In this document: positions 1-7,237 of the stretch, one piece after another
How positions within the stretch are numbered: position 1 is the stretch's first letter
Layout: each line of letters opens with the position of its first letter
NCBI GenBank assembly: GCA_002403455.1
Contig: DHHV01000078.1
Coordinates: forward strand, 1,022 to 12,670
Direction of reading: 5' to 3'
Origin: Hyphomonadaceae bacterium UBA4763
Lineage (GTDB): Bacteria; Pseudomonadota; Alphaproteobacteria; Caulobacterales; Aquidulcibacteraceae
Length of the DNA: 11,649 nucleotides
Made by a program: the position numbers and the translations under genes
The notes under the pieces: generated by a model
What the model was told of the DNA's origin: nothing
Seen by the model: only the letters and a program-made list of their open reading frames with translations
Databases searched by the model: none

Positions 1-571
1 GCTTGGCCGGCTCCCCCCCCCCCGCCACGTCGACCAGCAAATCGGTTTCCAGGGCGTCAAAGATGCGTGCAGCGTCTTTGGGCTTCATGTTTTCATAGAC
101 GCGCACCAGTGAGGCGATTTGCTGGTTGCGTTGTTCGTCCAACACGCCGATCGCCTGATTGATGCGCGTTTCCACCGCTTTCAGCTCGGCAAGGCGCGTA
201 TCCAGGCGTTTTTCCGCCGCCAGCAAGGCCTGTTCGCGGACGTCGAGTTCCGCTGCGCGCGCATCGAGCATTTTGCGCCGCTCTCCGAGCGCCTGCAGCA
301 CGCGCACTTCTTCAAAGCTTAACCCCGCCTGGGCGGCGAAGTTTTGGCGGGCGGCTTCGGCGGGATCGGCAGCGGGCGCGGCGGTCTCCGTCGCGGGCGT
401 TTCGGCCGGCGCGGTCGCAGCCTCCGCCGGCGGCGCGTCTTTGGCCGATGCTGCGGCGTTTTTCTGTTGGCCGTCGGCTTCTTCCGCCGGATCGGCGGCA
501 ACCGCCGCCGTTTTGGCGATGGCGAGCGCAACGCCGATGGCAATCAAGGCTGGCACGAGCTTTAACCGCAT
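1..571 (-). CDS. motE: MotE-like flagellar motility protein (3' end outside window)
   Basis: MotE is known in rhizobia as a periplasmic chaperone for the motility protein MotC; other alphaproteobacteria carry it in flagellar operons. The visible 190 residues start at ATG 571, with GGGGAT about 8 bases upstream. They show a signal or membrane segment (residues 1-26), an Ala/Pro/Glu-rich linker (about 27-75), a charged coiled-coil (about 88-150), and then the family's most recognisable stretch, YENMKPKDAARIFDALETD (159-177), which resembles the MgtE N-terminal domain. The gene lies 11 bp after the DUF6468 gene, so it is probably the last visible gene of a fliL-fliM-DUF6468-motE operon. One oddity: an 11-G run (positions 13-23) gives AGGGEPAK where the family usually has an Arg-Met-x-x-x-Lys type sequence. 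The frame still appears to be kept. The C-terminus is not visible. The family call is firm; the exact role in this organism is inferred. Confidence 0.85.
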   Translation of the reverse strand, partial: MRLKLVPALIAIGVALAIAKTAAVAADPAEEADGQQKNAAASAKDAPPAEAATAPAETPATETAAPAADPAEAARQNFAAQAGLSFEEVRVLQALGERRKMLDARAAELDVREQALLAAEKRLDTRLAELKAVETRINQAIGVLDEQRNQQIASLVRVYENMKPKDAARIFDALETDLLVDVAGGGEPAK

Positions 572-582
572 CAAGCAATCCC

Positions 583-864
583 CTATCGCAGCCCGGTCGG
601 GCGCGTGAGCCGCGCGGCAAGCTGGCGCGCTTCATCGATTTTTGTTTGCAAATCCTTGCCGGATTGGTCGGCGCTGACGCGCAACCCATAGATGGCCGCC
701 TGCGCGCGTTCGGTGGTTTGGGCGAGCTCCGTCACCGCTGCGCGCAAGCCCGATTCGGCATTTCGGATCGCCGCCAGTCTGCGCTCCACCCGCCAGGCCA
801 TGGCGATCACCGCCAGCAGCAACACAGCGAGCGCGCCTTCCAAGATCATGACAGTCGGGCTCAA
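583..864 (-). CDS. DUF6468-type small flagellar-operon membrane protein
   Basis: A 93-residue protein of unknown function. It has one N-terminal membrane segment (about residues 6-24, ILEGALAVLLLAVIAMAW) followed by a charged, probably helical tail rich in Ala, Glu and Arg that could form a coiled coil. Size, topology and position between fliM and motE match the DUF6468 family of alphaproteobacterial flagellar operons; that family name is recalled, not searched. The start chosen is TTG at 864. It overlaps the fliM stop as TTGA and has GGGAG 7-8 bases upstream, so translation is probably coupled to fliM. ATG 849 (residue 6) is the alternative, but would cut into the membrane segment. The location suggests an inner-membrane part or accessory of the motor, but nothing in the sequence shows a biochemical activity. 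Confidence 0.72.
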   Translation of the reverse strand: MSPTVMILEGALAVLLLAVIAMAWRVERRLAAIRNAESGLRAAVTELAQTTERAQAAIYGLRVSADQSGKDLQTKIDEARQLAARLTRPTGLR

Positions 865-2039
865 TTTGCAGCTCCCGCGAATTTGCGCGGCGCGCCGGCC
901 CGCAACGGCTCTTCTACCCGCAAGGCGATCGAATGGCCAAGTCGCCCCATCCGGCCGCGCGTCAGCACGACTTCACCGGATTTCAACTCGATCAGATTTT
1001 CCGGCCCGACATTCAACAACCACGTGTCGCCAACTTTGAGGTCCAAGACTTTATGCAGCGGCATAGGAAAGCTGTCCAAAACAGCGCGGATCTCCACATC
1101 GGTCGACCACAATTCCGTCGCCAAATGGCTTTCCCAAATATTGTCGCGGCCGAATTTCTCGCCGACAAATTGCTGCAACAGTACTTTGCGCACGGGCTCG
1201 AGCGTTGCGTAAGGCAACAGCAATTCGGCATGGCCGCCGCGATCTTCCATGTCGACGCGCAGGCGCACGACGATCGCCGCATTGGCGGCGCGGACGATGG
1301 CGGCAAAGCGCGGATTGGTTTCAATCCGTTCGAGCGTGAATTGAATATCGGCGACCGGCGCAAAGGCGCGGCGCGCATCACCGAGAATGACCTCGACGAG
1401 GCGGGTCACCAAGGTGCGTTCGATCGTCGTATAGGGCCGGCCCTCGACCCGCATCTGCGCCGTGCCGCACCGACCGCCCAGCAGCACGTCGACGATCGAA
1501 TAGATCAAATTCGAATCGACCGTGATAATTCCGAAATTGTCGAGTTCCTCGGCCCGAAACACCGCAATGATCGCCGGCAACGGGATCGAGTTCAAATAAT
1601 CGCTGAACCGGATCGAGGTAATCGAATCAAGGCTGACTTCAACGTTATCAGACGTAAAATTGCGCAATGACGTCGTCAACATCCGCACGAGGCGGTCAAA
1701 GACGATCTCGAGCATCGGCAGGCGCTCGTAGGATACGAGGCCTGAATTGATGATTGCACGGATCGCGCTTTTTTCTTCAGGGTTTTCTTCGCCGAGGCTA
1801 AAGCCGAGCAGCGTGTCGATTTCGTCCTGGTTGAGAATCCGCTCAGAGCCGACCGATTGCGCGGTGGGCCCGCCGGCCCGGCCGCCGACCATGGCTTCCC
1901 ATTCGGCGGCGAAGGCGTTGTTGACGTCGTCCTGGTCGGCTTTTTTGGCGGCGCTCCCAGAGTCGGCGGCGGCGGCTTCCGCCGCCATTTCGGCCTCCCA
2001 GGCCGCCATCATGGCTTCCTGATCGACATCCCCGGCCAT
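861..2039 (-). CDS. fliM: Flagellar motor switch protein FliM
   Basis: FliM forms the middle of the cytoplasmic C-ring, binds phosphorylated CheY and, with FliG and FliN, sets the direction or speed of rotation. The 392-residue product has the CheY-binding type motif LNQDEIDTLLGF (69-80), a CheC-like middle domain (about 95-300) with the LLGGRCG loop (187-193), and a C-terminal SpoA/FliN-like domain (about 312-380). A 65-residue acidic, Ala-rich extension precedes the CheY motif and contains two similar patches, AAWEAEM and AAEWEAM. The ATG at 2039 lies 1 bp beyond the fliL stop, suggesting coupled translation. ATG 2009 (residue 11) has a better ribosome binding site (AGGA, spacing about 8) and may be the real start. 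The downstream DUF6468 start overlaps the stop codon. The identification is secure; the N-terminus is not. Confidence 0.97.
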   Translation of the reverse strand: MAGDVDQEAMMAAWEAEMAAEAAAADSGSAAKKADQDDVNNAFAAEWEAMVGGRAGGPTAQSVGSERILNQDEIDTLLGFSLGEENPEEKSAIRAIINSGLVSYERLPMLEIVFDRLVRMLTTSLRNFTSDNVEVSLDSITSIRFSDYLNSIPLPAIIAVFRAEELDNFGIITVDSNLIYSIVDVLLGGRCGTAQMRVEGRPYTTIERTLVTRLVEVILGDARRAFAPVADIQFTLERIETNPRFAAIVRAANAAIVVRLRVDMEDRGGHAELLLPYATLEPVRKVLLQQFVGEKFGRDNIWESHLATELWSTDVEIRAVLDSFPMPLHKVLDLKVGDTWLLNVGPENLIELKSGEVVLTRGRMGRLGHSIALRVEEPLRAGAPRKFAGAAN

Positions 2040-2040
2040 G

Positions 2041-2745
2041 TTATTGCACCAACATTTCTTCGATCAGCACGGCGCGCGCTTCGGCTGGGGCGATCGCGAG
2101 GTTCAACCGGCGCAGCAATTCGGCGCGGACCCGATAGGCGCCGGCTGAGCCGGACAAATCGTCAACGCGCAATTCCCGCAAAAATGCCTGATATTGGTCG
2201 AGAACGCGCGGCAACACCGGTTGAACCTTCTCGGCCGTTTCATAATCGCCGGACTCTATCGTCAGCTTCATTTTCAAATAGACCGGCTTATCGCCGGCAT
2301 CGATATTCACCAGAATATCGGGCAAGGTGTAAAAATAGGCGCCATCGGCGCCTTCAACGATTTCAGCGCTGTAAGCGCCGCCCTCCTCACCGTCGCCCTT
2401 GCCGCCTTTGCCTTTGGCGTCTTTTCCTTTGGCGTCTTTCCCCTTGGACCCTTTGCCTTTCGCATCCTTGCCGCCGGCTTTCGGGTCTTTGCCCTCCTTG
2501 CTCTCTTTTTCCTCGCCATTGCCGGCCTCGGCCGCCGTTTCGGCCGTCTCGCCGTCCGCAGCGTGGGCTTCGTCCTTCGGTTTGCCGCCGAGCAACATCG
2601 CCGCCGCGCCCCCGCCCAACAGCAAGATCACCGCCGGCAAGGCGACGAACAAGATCAATTGCTTGCCCGCCATTTTCTTCTTCGGCGCGGGAGCCCCGTC
2701 GGGCGTCTCCATCGCCTCTTTCTTGGCTTTTTCTTCCTTGGCCAT
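2041..2745 (-). CDS. fliL: Flagellar basal body-associated protein FliL
   Basis: FliL is a single-pass inner-membrane protein whose periplasmic domain surrounds the stator units and supports torque. From ATG 2745 the product has 234 residues: a short Lys-rich cytoplasmic tail starting MAKEEKAKKEA, a membrane helix (about residues 29-53), a long low-complexity linker, and the FliL domain (about 128-234). The domain includes YTLPDILVNI, the strand YLKMKLTIE and the typical end LIEEMLVQ. The linker contains a Gly-Lys-Asp-Ala-Lys repeat encoded by near-identical 15-bp units. The frame stays open upstream to a TTG at 2817, but that start has no ribosome binding site and would add an atypical 24 residues, so ATG 2745 is preferred. 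The stop is 1 bp before the fliM ATG. It is the first flagellar gene of this cluster, 147 bp downstream of the antiporter gene. Confidence 0.93.
   Translation of the reverse strand: MAKEEKAKKEAMETPDGAPAPKKKMAGKQLILFVALPAVILLLGGGAAAMLLGGKPKDEAHAADGETAETAAEAGNGEEKESKEGKDPKAGGKDAKGKGSKGKDAKGKDAKGKGGKGDGEEGGAYSAEIVEGADGAYFYTLPDILVNIDAGDKPVYLKMKLTIESGDYETAEKVQPVLPRVLDQYQAFLRELRVDDLSGSAGAYRVRAELLRRLNLAIAPAEARAVLIEEMLVQ
2389..2472 (-). repeat. Short tandem repeat in the fliL linker (15-bp GKDAK-type units)
   Basis: This part of fliL encodes a run of GKDAK, GKGSK, GKDAK, GKDAK and GKGGK units. At DNA level, consecutive copies of about 15 bp (GGN AAA GAC GCC AAA) differ by one or two bases. The stretch lies in the flexible, positively charged spacer between membrane helix and FliL domain, where length changes by whole units would stay in frame. 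Confidence 0.8.
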
Positions 2746-2832
2746 TCCGATTTTGTCCGGTTCGAATCGCGCGTTTGCCGCCAGCTTGGCGCGCTCGCGC
2801 TGATTTACGCTCGGCAAGGTTAAGGAAGTCTT

Positions 2833-2861
2833 GGGCGCTAGGCAGTTTTTGCCCGGCGCCC
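2833..2861. repeat. Inverted repeat in the fliL leader
   Basis: GGGCGC (2833-2838) and GCGCCC (2856-2861) form a 6-bp GC stem. After one mismatch an inner GGC/GCC-type stem closes a loop of about 7 bases. It lies between the antiporter stop and the fliL start. No T-run follows on either strand, so a classical intrinsic terminator is not supported. It could be an attenuator-like hairpin or an operator, or have no role. A TTGACG that could serve as a minus-strand -35 box begins within it (2861-2866), with only a poor -10 box (GCCTAG) 17 bp on. Confidence 0.4.
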
Positions 2862-2892
2862 GTCAATCGCGACCAATTTTGCGGCGCATTGG

Positions 2893-3840
2893 TCAGAGCA
2901 GAATCGCGCAATACACCCCATAGAGCAGCAAATAGATTGCACCTTCGACGCGGCCGATCCGCGCGCCGGTCGCTGCATGAAACAGGAACAGCGCCGCCGC
3001 GATCGCCATCGCCGCCCAATCTGCCACACCCATGTCACCCGGCACGGCGAAGGGGTGCACCAGCGCCGTCAAACCAAGAATGCCCAGAATATTGTAAATG
3101 TTCGATCCGAGGATATTGCCGAACGCCACCTCGGACCGGCCGCGCAGGGCCGCCGCCAGCGAAGCGACAAGTTCCGGCAAACTGGTGCCCACCGCGACGA
3201 TCGTCAGACCAATCACCGTTTCGGACACACCGAATGATTTTGCCAGCCGGACCGCGCCTTCGACAAGGAAATCCGCGCCGAAAATCAACGCGGCTAGACC
3301 GCCTATGGCGAAGACAATCGCCAGCCAGATGGGCTCGGGGGCCGGATCAAAGCTTTGCGCCTCTGCTTCGCGCAGGCCCTGTTCGGCCGGATTGCGCCGC
3401 TCGCCGCGCCACGCCAAATACAGAAACGCGACGAGGCCGGCGAGCAAGATCAGCGCCGCAATTCGCGTGAACCCGCCAAAAACAACGCCGATTCCAATGG
3501 CCGCCGCTGTCGCCAGCGCCAAGACGACCCCGTCGCGCTGCAAGGCGCGCTTGTCGACCGGGACGGGGCGGATCAATACAACAATCCCAAGGATCAAGAG
3601 AATATTGGCGATGTTTGAGCCGACGACATTGCCCAAAGCGATGCCGGGCGAGCCGGCAAAAGCAGCGTTCAAACTGGTGATCAATTCCGGTGTTGAGGTG
3701 CCAAAGCCGACCAAAGTTAGGCCGATCAGCATTTCCGACACGTGCAGTCGCCGCGCCAGGCCAACCGCCCCACGCACCAGAATTTCGCCGCCGATCGTGA
3801 GCAAGCCCAGACCGCCGATCAACAATAACAATGTCTGCAA
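2893..3840 (-). CDS. Calcium/sodium antiporter, CaCA superfamily (YrbG-like)
   Basis: This inner-membrane cation/calcium exchanger of 315 residues has about ten membrane helices in two inverted halves joined by a short cytoplasmic loop (about residues 145-172). Each half carries the ion-binding alpha repeat: GFGTSTPEL (45-53) with GNVVGSNIANI (70-80), and AVGTSLPEL (216-224) with GNILGSNIYNI (241-251). The acidic residues Glu52 and Glu223 sit at the expected ion-coordinating sites. The start is TTG at 3840, supported by GAGGTGA about 6 bases upstream; no ATG fits both this site and the first helix. It is on the same strand as the flagellar cluster, 147 bp upstream of fliL, so readthrough is possible, but no functional link is shown. 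The family assignment is strong; whether the ion is Ca2+, Na+ or another cation cannot be told from sequence alone. Confidence 0.93.
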   Translation of the reverse strand: MQTLLLLIGGLGLLTIGGEILVRGAVGLARRLHVSEMLIGLTLVGFGTSTPELITSLNAAFAGSPGIALGNVVGSNIANILLILGIVVLIRPVPVDKRALQRDGVVLALATAAAIGIGVVFGGFTRIAALILLAGLVAFLYLAWRGERRNPAEQGLREAEAQSFDPAPEPIWLAIVFAIGGLAALIFGADFLVEGAVRLAKSFGVSETVIGLTIVAVGTSLPELVASLAAALRGRSEVAFGNILGSNIYNILGILGLTALVHPFAVPGDMGVADWAAMAIAAALFLFHAATGARIGRVEGAIYLLLYGVYCAILL

Positions 3841-4024
3841 TGTTTCACCTCGAGCCTCGGCAGATGGGGCGGCAAATACCGCTGCGGAAGGCCATAGGAA
3901 AAATAAATCGGCCCCGATCCGCCCGCCGCCGCTATTGCTCCATTGTCATGATTTCGCGGTTGCAACGTGACGTCGCCGAAGGCATCAGCGCGCGGGACAG
4001 CCAGTGGCGGCGAGGAGCGGGACG

Positions 4025-4624
4025 ATGAAATCTTTGTGTTGGGCTTTCGCGGCGACCAGCGTCCTGGCCATCGCGCCCGCTTATGCGATTGAGCCTTACA
4101 TCGCCATCGACGCCGGGATCAGTATCCCTGGCAATATTAATACCTCGCCCGAATTCGGGCCGGTGGTTGAGTTCGACAGCGATCTCGGCGTCATTCTCGG
4201 CGGGCGGGTCGGTCTTGATCTGTTTTGGATTTTGCGCGCCGAGGGCGAATTGAACTGGCGCTCCAGTGACGTCAGCCTGACCGCTTTTAATGAGCTGATC
4301 GATGACGATGGCGATTTAACCGCCAATGACAGCGCGCTCGGCTTTTTCGGCAATGCCTATCTTGATATTCCGACCCCGTTTTTGCCGGTCGATCCCTTTA
4401 TCGGCTTAGGCATTGGCGGCTTGCGCTTTGGCGATGCGGACGAGACCCAAGCCGCTTGGCAGATCAAGGCTGGCGCCGCCGTGCCGCTGACCAAGCGGCT
4501 CAATTTGGATCTGACCTATAATTTCAGCCGCACCTTCAGCGACCGCTTTGACGGCCTGGCTGATCCTTTTACCGGGCACGCTTTTACGTTGGGCTTGCGG
4601 TTTGAATTTGCGCTGACCGACTGA
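4025..4624 (+). CDS. Small outer-membrane beta-barrel protein
   Basis: A 199-residue protein with a clear Sec signal peptide (residues 1-21, cleavage after AYA). The mature part alternates hydrophobic and polar residues in glycine-rich strands, as in OmpA/Opa-like eight-stranded barrels: YIAIDAGISIPG, LGVILGGRVGLDL, GFFGNAYLDI, FIGLGIGGLRFG, LNLDLTYNFSRTF and FTLGLRFEFALTD. An acidic loop, DDDGDLTAND (about 95-104), could lie at the surface and bind cations; that is conjecture. ATG 4025 was chosen over GTG 4004 because GAGGAG (4012-4017) sits at good spacing and the signal peptide then begins correctly. The chain ends FEFALTD rather than in the terminal aromatic residue preferred for barrel insertion. 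It is divergent from the antiporter gene across 184 bp and convergent with maeB. The substrate or function is unknown; a non-porin structural barrel is likely. Confidence 0.75.
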   Translation: MKSLCWAFAATSVLAIAPAYAIEPYIAIDAGISIPGNINTSPEFGPVVEFDSDLGVILGGRVGLDLFWILRAEGELNWRSSDVSLTAFNELIDDDGDLTANDSALGFFGNAYLDIPTPFLPVDPFIGLGIGGLRFGDADETQAAWQIKAGAAVPLTKRLNLDLTYNFSRTFSDRFDGLADPFTGHAFTLGLRFEFALTD

Positions 4625-4633
4625 CGGTATAGC

Positions 4634-6904
4634 TTAGCGACGGTTGAGATCATAGGCGGCGAAGGTGGCCAAATTCACAAGATCGCCAACCGTCGCGCCC
4701 AATTGGGCGATCTGCACCGGCTTCGACAACCCAAGCAATAACGGGCCGATGACGGTCGCCCCGCCAATCGCCGACAGCAATTTCGACGAAATCGACGCCG
4801 ATTGGATCGCCGGCATGACCAGCACATTGGCCGGCTCGCTCAGCCGTGAGAACGGATAAAGCCGGCGCGCATCAGGGTTCAGCGCGACATCGGGCGACAT
4901 CTCGCCGTCGAACTCAAAATCCACATCGCCGCGGCGCATCATCTGCGCGACCGCCTCGCGGACCTTTTGGCCGCGCTCGGAATCAGGATTGCCAAAGGTC
5001 GAATGGGCAAGGAACGCCACGCGCGGCGTAAAGCCAAGGCTGCGGGCCGCCCGCGCTGACGCAACGGCGATATCGGCGAGATCCGCCGAAGTCGGAAACT
5101 CGCACACGCTGGTGTCGGCGAGGAAAATCGTTCGCCCGCGCGAAATGACGATCGACATGCCCAGCACCGGCGCCGCCGGAACCGGGTCGATCGCCATGCG
5201 GATTTCGTTCAACGCCACCGTGTAATTGCGGGTGACGCCAGTGACGACGCCATGCGCATGGCCATTGGCGACCATGCAGCCGGCAAAGACGTTGCGGTCT
5301 TGATTGACGAGGCGCTGCGCATCGCGCAGCAACAGGCCTTGGCGCTGCATGCGGCCATAGACGAAGTCGACATAATCGGGATTGCGGTCGGAAATGCGCG
5401 CATTGGTGATTTCGAGCCCCGCATCGCCCTCGATCCCGACCAGCGCGAGATTGCGGCGAATTTGTTCCTCGCGGCCAATCAGAATGGCTTTGCCAAGGCC
5501 TTGTTGCTGGAATTGGTAGGCGGCGCGAATGACAACCGGCTCTTCGCCCTCAGCAAAGACGATGGTCTTTTGATCGAGCTTAACCGCCCCCATGAGCCGC
5601 TGGATCAGCGAGGCGGCCGGATCGAGCCGCTGGGCCAATTGCTCGCGATAGGCTTGCATATTGGCGATCGGTTTGCGCGCAACGCCTGTGTCCATCGCGG
5701 CTTTGGCGACGGCTGGCGGCACATAGCTGATCAGGCGCGGATCAAAGGGGGCCGGGATGATATATTCCGGACCATATTTCAGCCGCTTGCCGTGATAAGC
5801 CGCGGCGACTTCGTCGGGGACATCCTCGCGGGCCAGCTCGGCCAAGGCATGGGCGGCGGCGACCTTCATCTCTTCATTGATCGTGCGGGCGCGAACGTCC
5901 AACGCGCCGCGAAAGATGTAAGGAAAGCCCAGCACATTATTGACTTGGTTGGGGTAATCCGAGCGCCCGGTGGCGATGATCGCGTCGCCGCGCACTTCCT
6001 TGATATGCTCGGGCAGAATTTCCGGGTCGGGATTGGCCATCGCAAAGATCAGTGGCTGCGCCGCCATCGAGCGCACCATGGCTTTGTCGACGACGCCTTT
6101 GGCCGACAGGCCCAAAAAGCAATCGGCGCCCTCCATCGCGTCGGCCAAGGAGCGCTTATTGGTGGCGATGGCGTGAGCCGCTTTGAACTGATCCATGCCG
6201 GTGGTTCGGCCGAGGTAAACAACGCCCTCGCGGTCGCAGACCAGCACATTTTCGTGGCGCACGCCCAAATGCTTGATGAGGCCGATGGTCGACAGGCCGG
6301 CCGCGCCGGCGCCGCTGACCACCACTTTCAGATCGCCGATATCGCGCCCCGTTAAGGCGCAGGCGTTCAAAATCCCTGCCGCAGCGATAATCGCCGTCCC
6401 ATGCTGGTCGTCGTGAAAGACCGGGATATCCAATAAATCACGCAAGGTCGATTCAATAATAAAGCATTCTGGCGACTTGATGTCTTCCAGATTGATGCCG
6501 CCAAAGGTGATGCCGATATTGCGGACCGTACGAATGAAATCATCAGGGTCTTGCGTGTTCACCTCGATATCGATCGAATCGATATCCGCAAAGCGCTTGA
6601 ACAGCACGGATTTGCCCTCCATGACGGGCTTGGAGGCGAGCGCGCCGAGATTGCCGAGCCCCAGAATGGCGGTGCCGTTGGAAATCACCGCCACCATGTT
6701 GCCTTTGGAGGTGTAATCATAGGCAAGGTCGGCGTTTTCGGCGATCTTTAGCACCGGCACGGCGACGCCGGGGCTGTAGGCCAGCGCCAAATCGCGCTGC
6801 GTCGTCATCGGCTTGGTTGGCGTCACCGCCAATTTGCCAGGGGTTGGATAGCGATGGAGCGCGAGGGCCTCTTCGTCGGAAATCACCAGCCGCTCATCGC
6901 TCAT
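4634..6904 (-). CDS. maeB: Malic enzyme with phosphotransacetylase-like C-terminal domain (MaeB type)
   Basis: It decarboxylates L-malate oxidatively to pyruvate with reduction of NAD(P)+, linking the TCA cycle to pyruvate and supplying reductant during growth on organic acids. The 756-residue chain (from ATG 6904, with GAGG 4 bases upstream; ATG 6922 lacks a binding site) has the malic N-domain (about 15-150) with LAYSPGVAVP, GKSVLFKRFADIDSID and the metal-binding EDIKSPE and VFHDDQHGTA (163-171). A Rossmann domain follows, with SGAGAAG (197-203) and MANPDPEI. From about residue 430 a phosphotransacetylase-like domain runs to the end. In characterised hybrid malic enzymes this domain has no transacetylase activity and serves oligomerisation and acetyl-CoA regulation. 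Cofactor preference (NAD or NADP) cannot be read from the sequence with certainty. Both malic and Pta parts look intact. Its stop is 9 bp from that of the facing barrel gene. Confidence 0.96.
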   Translation of the reverse strand: MSDERLVISDEEALALHRYPTPGKLAVTPTKPMTTQRDLALAYSPGVAVPVLKIAENADLAYDYTSKGNMVAVISNGTAILGLGNLGALASKPVMEGKSVLFKRFADIDSIDIEVNTQDPDDFIRTVRNIGITFGGINLEDIKSPECFIIESTLRDLLDIPVFHDDQHGTAIIAAAGILNACALTGRDIGDLKVVVSGAGAAGLSTIGLIKHLGVRHENVLVCDREGVVYLGRTTGMDQFKAAHAIATNKRSLADAMEGADCFLGLSAKGVVDKAMVRSMAAQPLIFAMANPDPEILPEHIKEVRGDAIIATGRSDYPNQVNNVLGFPYIFRGALDVRARTINEEMKVAAAHALAELAREDVPDEVAAAYHGKRLKYGPEYIIPAPFDPRLISYVPPAVAKAAMDTGVARKPIANMQAYREQLAQRLDPAASLIQRLMGAVKLDQKTIVFAEGEEPVVIRAAYQFQQQGLGKAILIGREEQIRRNLALVGIEGDAGLEITNARISDRNPDYVDFVYGRMQRQGLLLRDAQRLVNQDRNVFAGCMVANGHAHGVVTGVTRNYTVALNEIRMAIDPVPAAPVLGMSIVISRGRTIFLADTSVCEFPTSADLADIAVASARAARSLGFTPRVAFLAHSTFGNPDSERGQKVREAVAQMMRRGDVDFEFDGEMSPDVALNPDARRLYPFSRLSEPANVLVMPAIQSASISSKLLSAIGGATVIGPLLLGLSKPVQIAQLGATVGDLVNLATFAAYDLNRR

Positions 6905-7025
6905 TGTCCTCGCCCCTTGCATTATGGCGCCAACCAGGCGCGTTTTCAGTCGCCTTGGGACATAGCGCGCTCACAAGCGGTTTGTCAGGCGATTTTTTGT
7001 AAAGCTTGGGAGCTGGCGAACCAGG

Positions 7026-7060
7026 AAAAACCCCGGGGCTTCTGTTGCCAGGCGCCCGGG
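7026..7060 (-). terminator. Probable ssrA intrinsic terminator
   Basis: On the minus strand, CCCGGG (7060-7055) can pair with CCCGGG (7037-7032), and one base further on comes TTTTT (7030-7026). An alternative stem pairs GGGGC (7067-7063) with GCCCC (7039-7035). The pairing may also be part of the mature coding piece, so the exact structure is uncertain. Confidence 0.5.
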
Positions 7061-7237
7061 CGGCCCCGCCTAGGCCGGCTAAGGGCCTAGGGCTTAAGGC
7101 GAAATCCACCGGACCGCTTACGCGGCCAAGCGAACCTCTTCAGCAAAGTTGTCGTTGGCAACTATTGCAATGGCCTATATCGGGACCACCCGAGCGAAAG
7201 CCTCGTCTTTACACGTCCGTCGATCCTGATCGGCCCC
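7035..7237 (-). ncRNA. tmRNA coding piece
   Basis: It begins with the acceptor-stem 5' strand and the D-loop-like GATCAGGATCGACGG. A probable pseudoknot 1 follows: stem TCGGG/CCCGA around TGGT, whose loop bases TGGTC can pair with the following GGCCA. Then come the A-rich resume region, the tag frame (7159-7118) and its stop, which sits in the GTAA tetraloop of hairpin GGCCGC-GTAA-GCGGTC. Further on is a perfect 8-bp hairpin, CCTAGGCC-loop-GGCCTAGG (7091-7069). The 3' end is an estimate just before the T-run at 7030-7026. Confidence 0.85.
7118..7159 (-). other. tmRNA proteolysis-tag reading frame (ANDNFAEEVRLAA)
   Basis: From resume codon GCC at 7159, thirteen codons give ANDNFAEEVRLAA, followed by TAA. 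The start ANDNFAEE and the terminal LAA are typical of alphaproteobacterial tags. The final Leu-Ala-Ala is the type of ending recognised by ClpXP. The charged alanine on the acceptor piece would precede this sequence in the tagged protein. Confidence 0.95.

Noticed and set aside
2746..2817. FliL extended to TTG 2817 (258 residues)
   Set aside because: No ribosome binding site precedes it, and the added 24 residues do not resemble FliL; ATG 2745 gives the typical Lys-rich start.
1857..3470. Long plus-strand open frame of 537 codons
   Set aside because: It lies opposite fliM, fliL and the antiporter gene; its product is Arg/Pro-rich with no recognisable domain, as expected of a shadow frame in GC-rich DNA.
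5252..6355. Long plus-strand open frame of 367 codons opposite maeB
   Set aside because: It is antisense to a fully conserved enzyme, and its composition and lack of domains mark it as a shadow frame.
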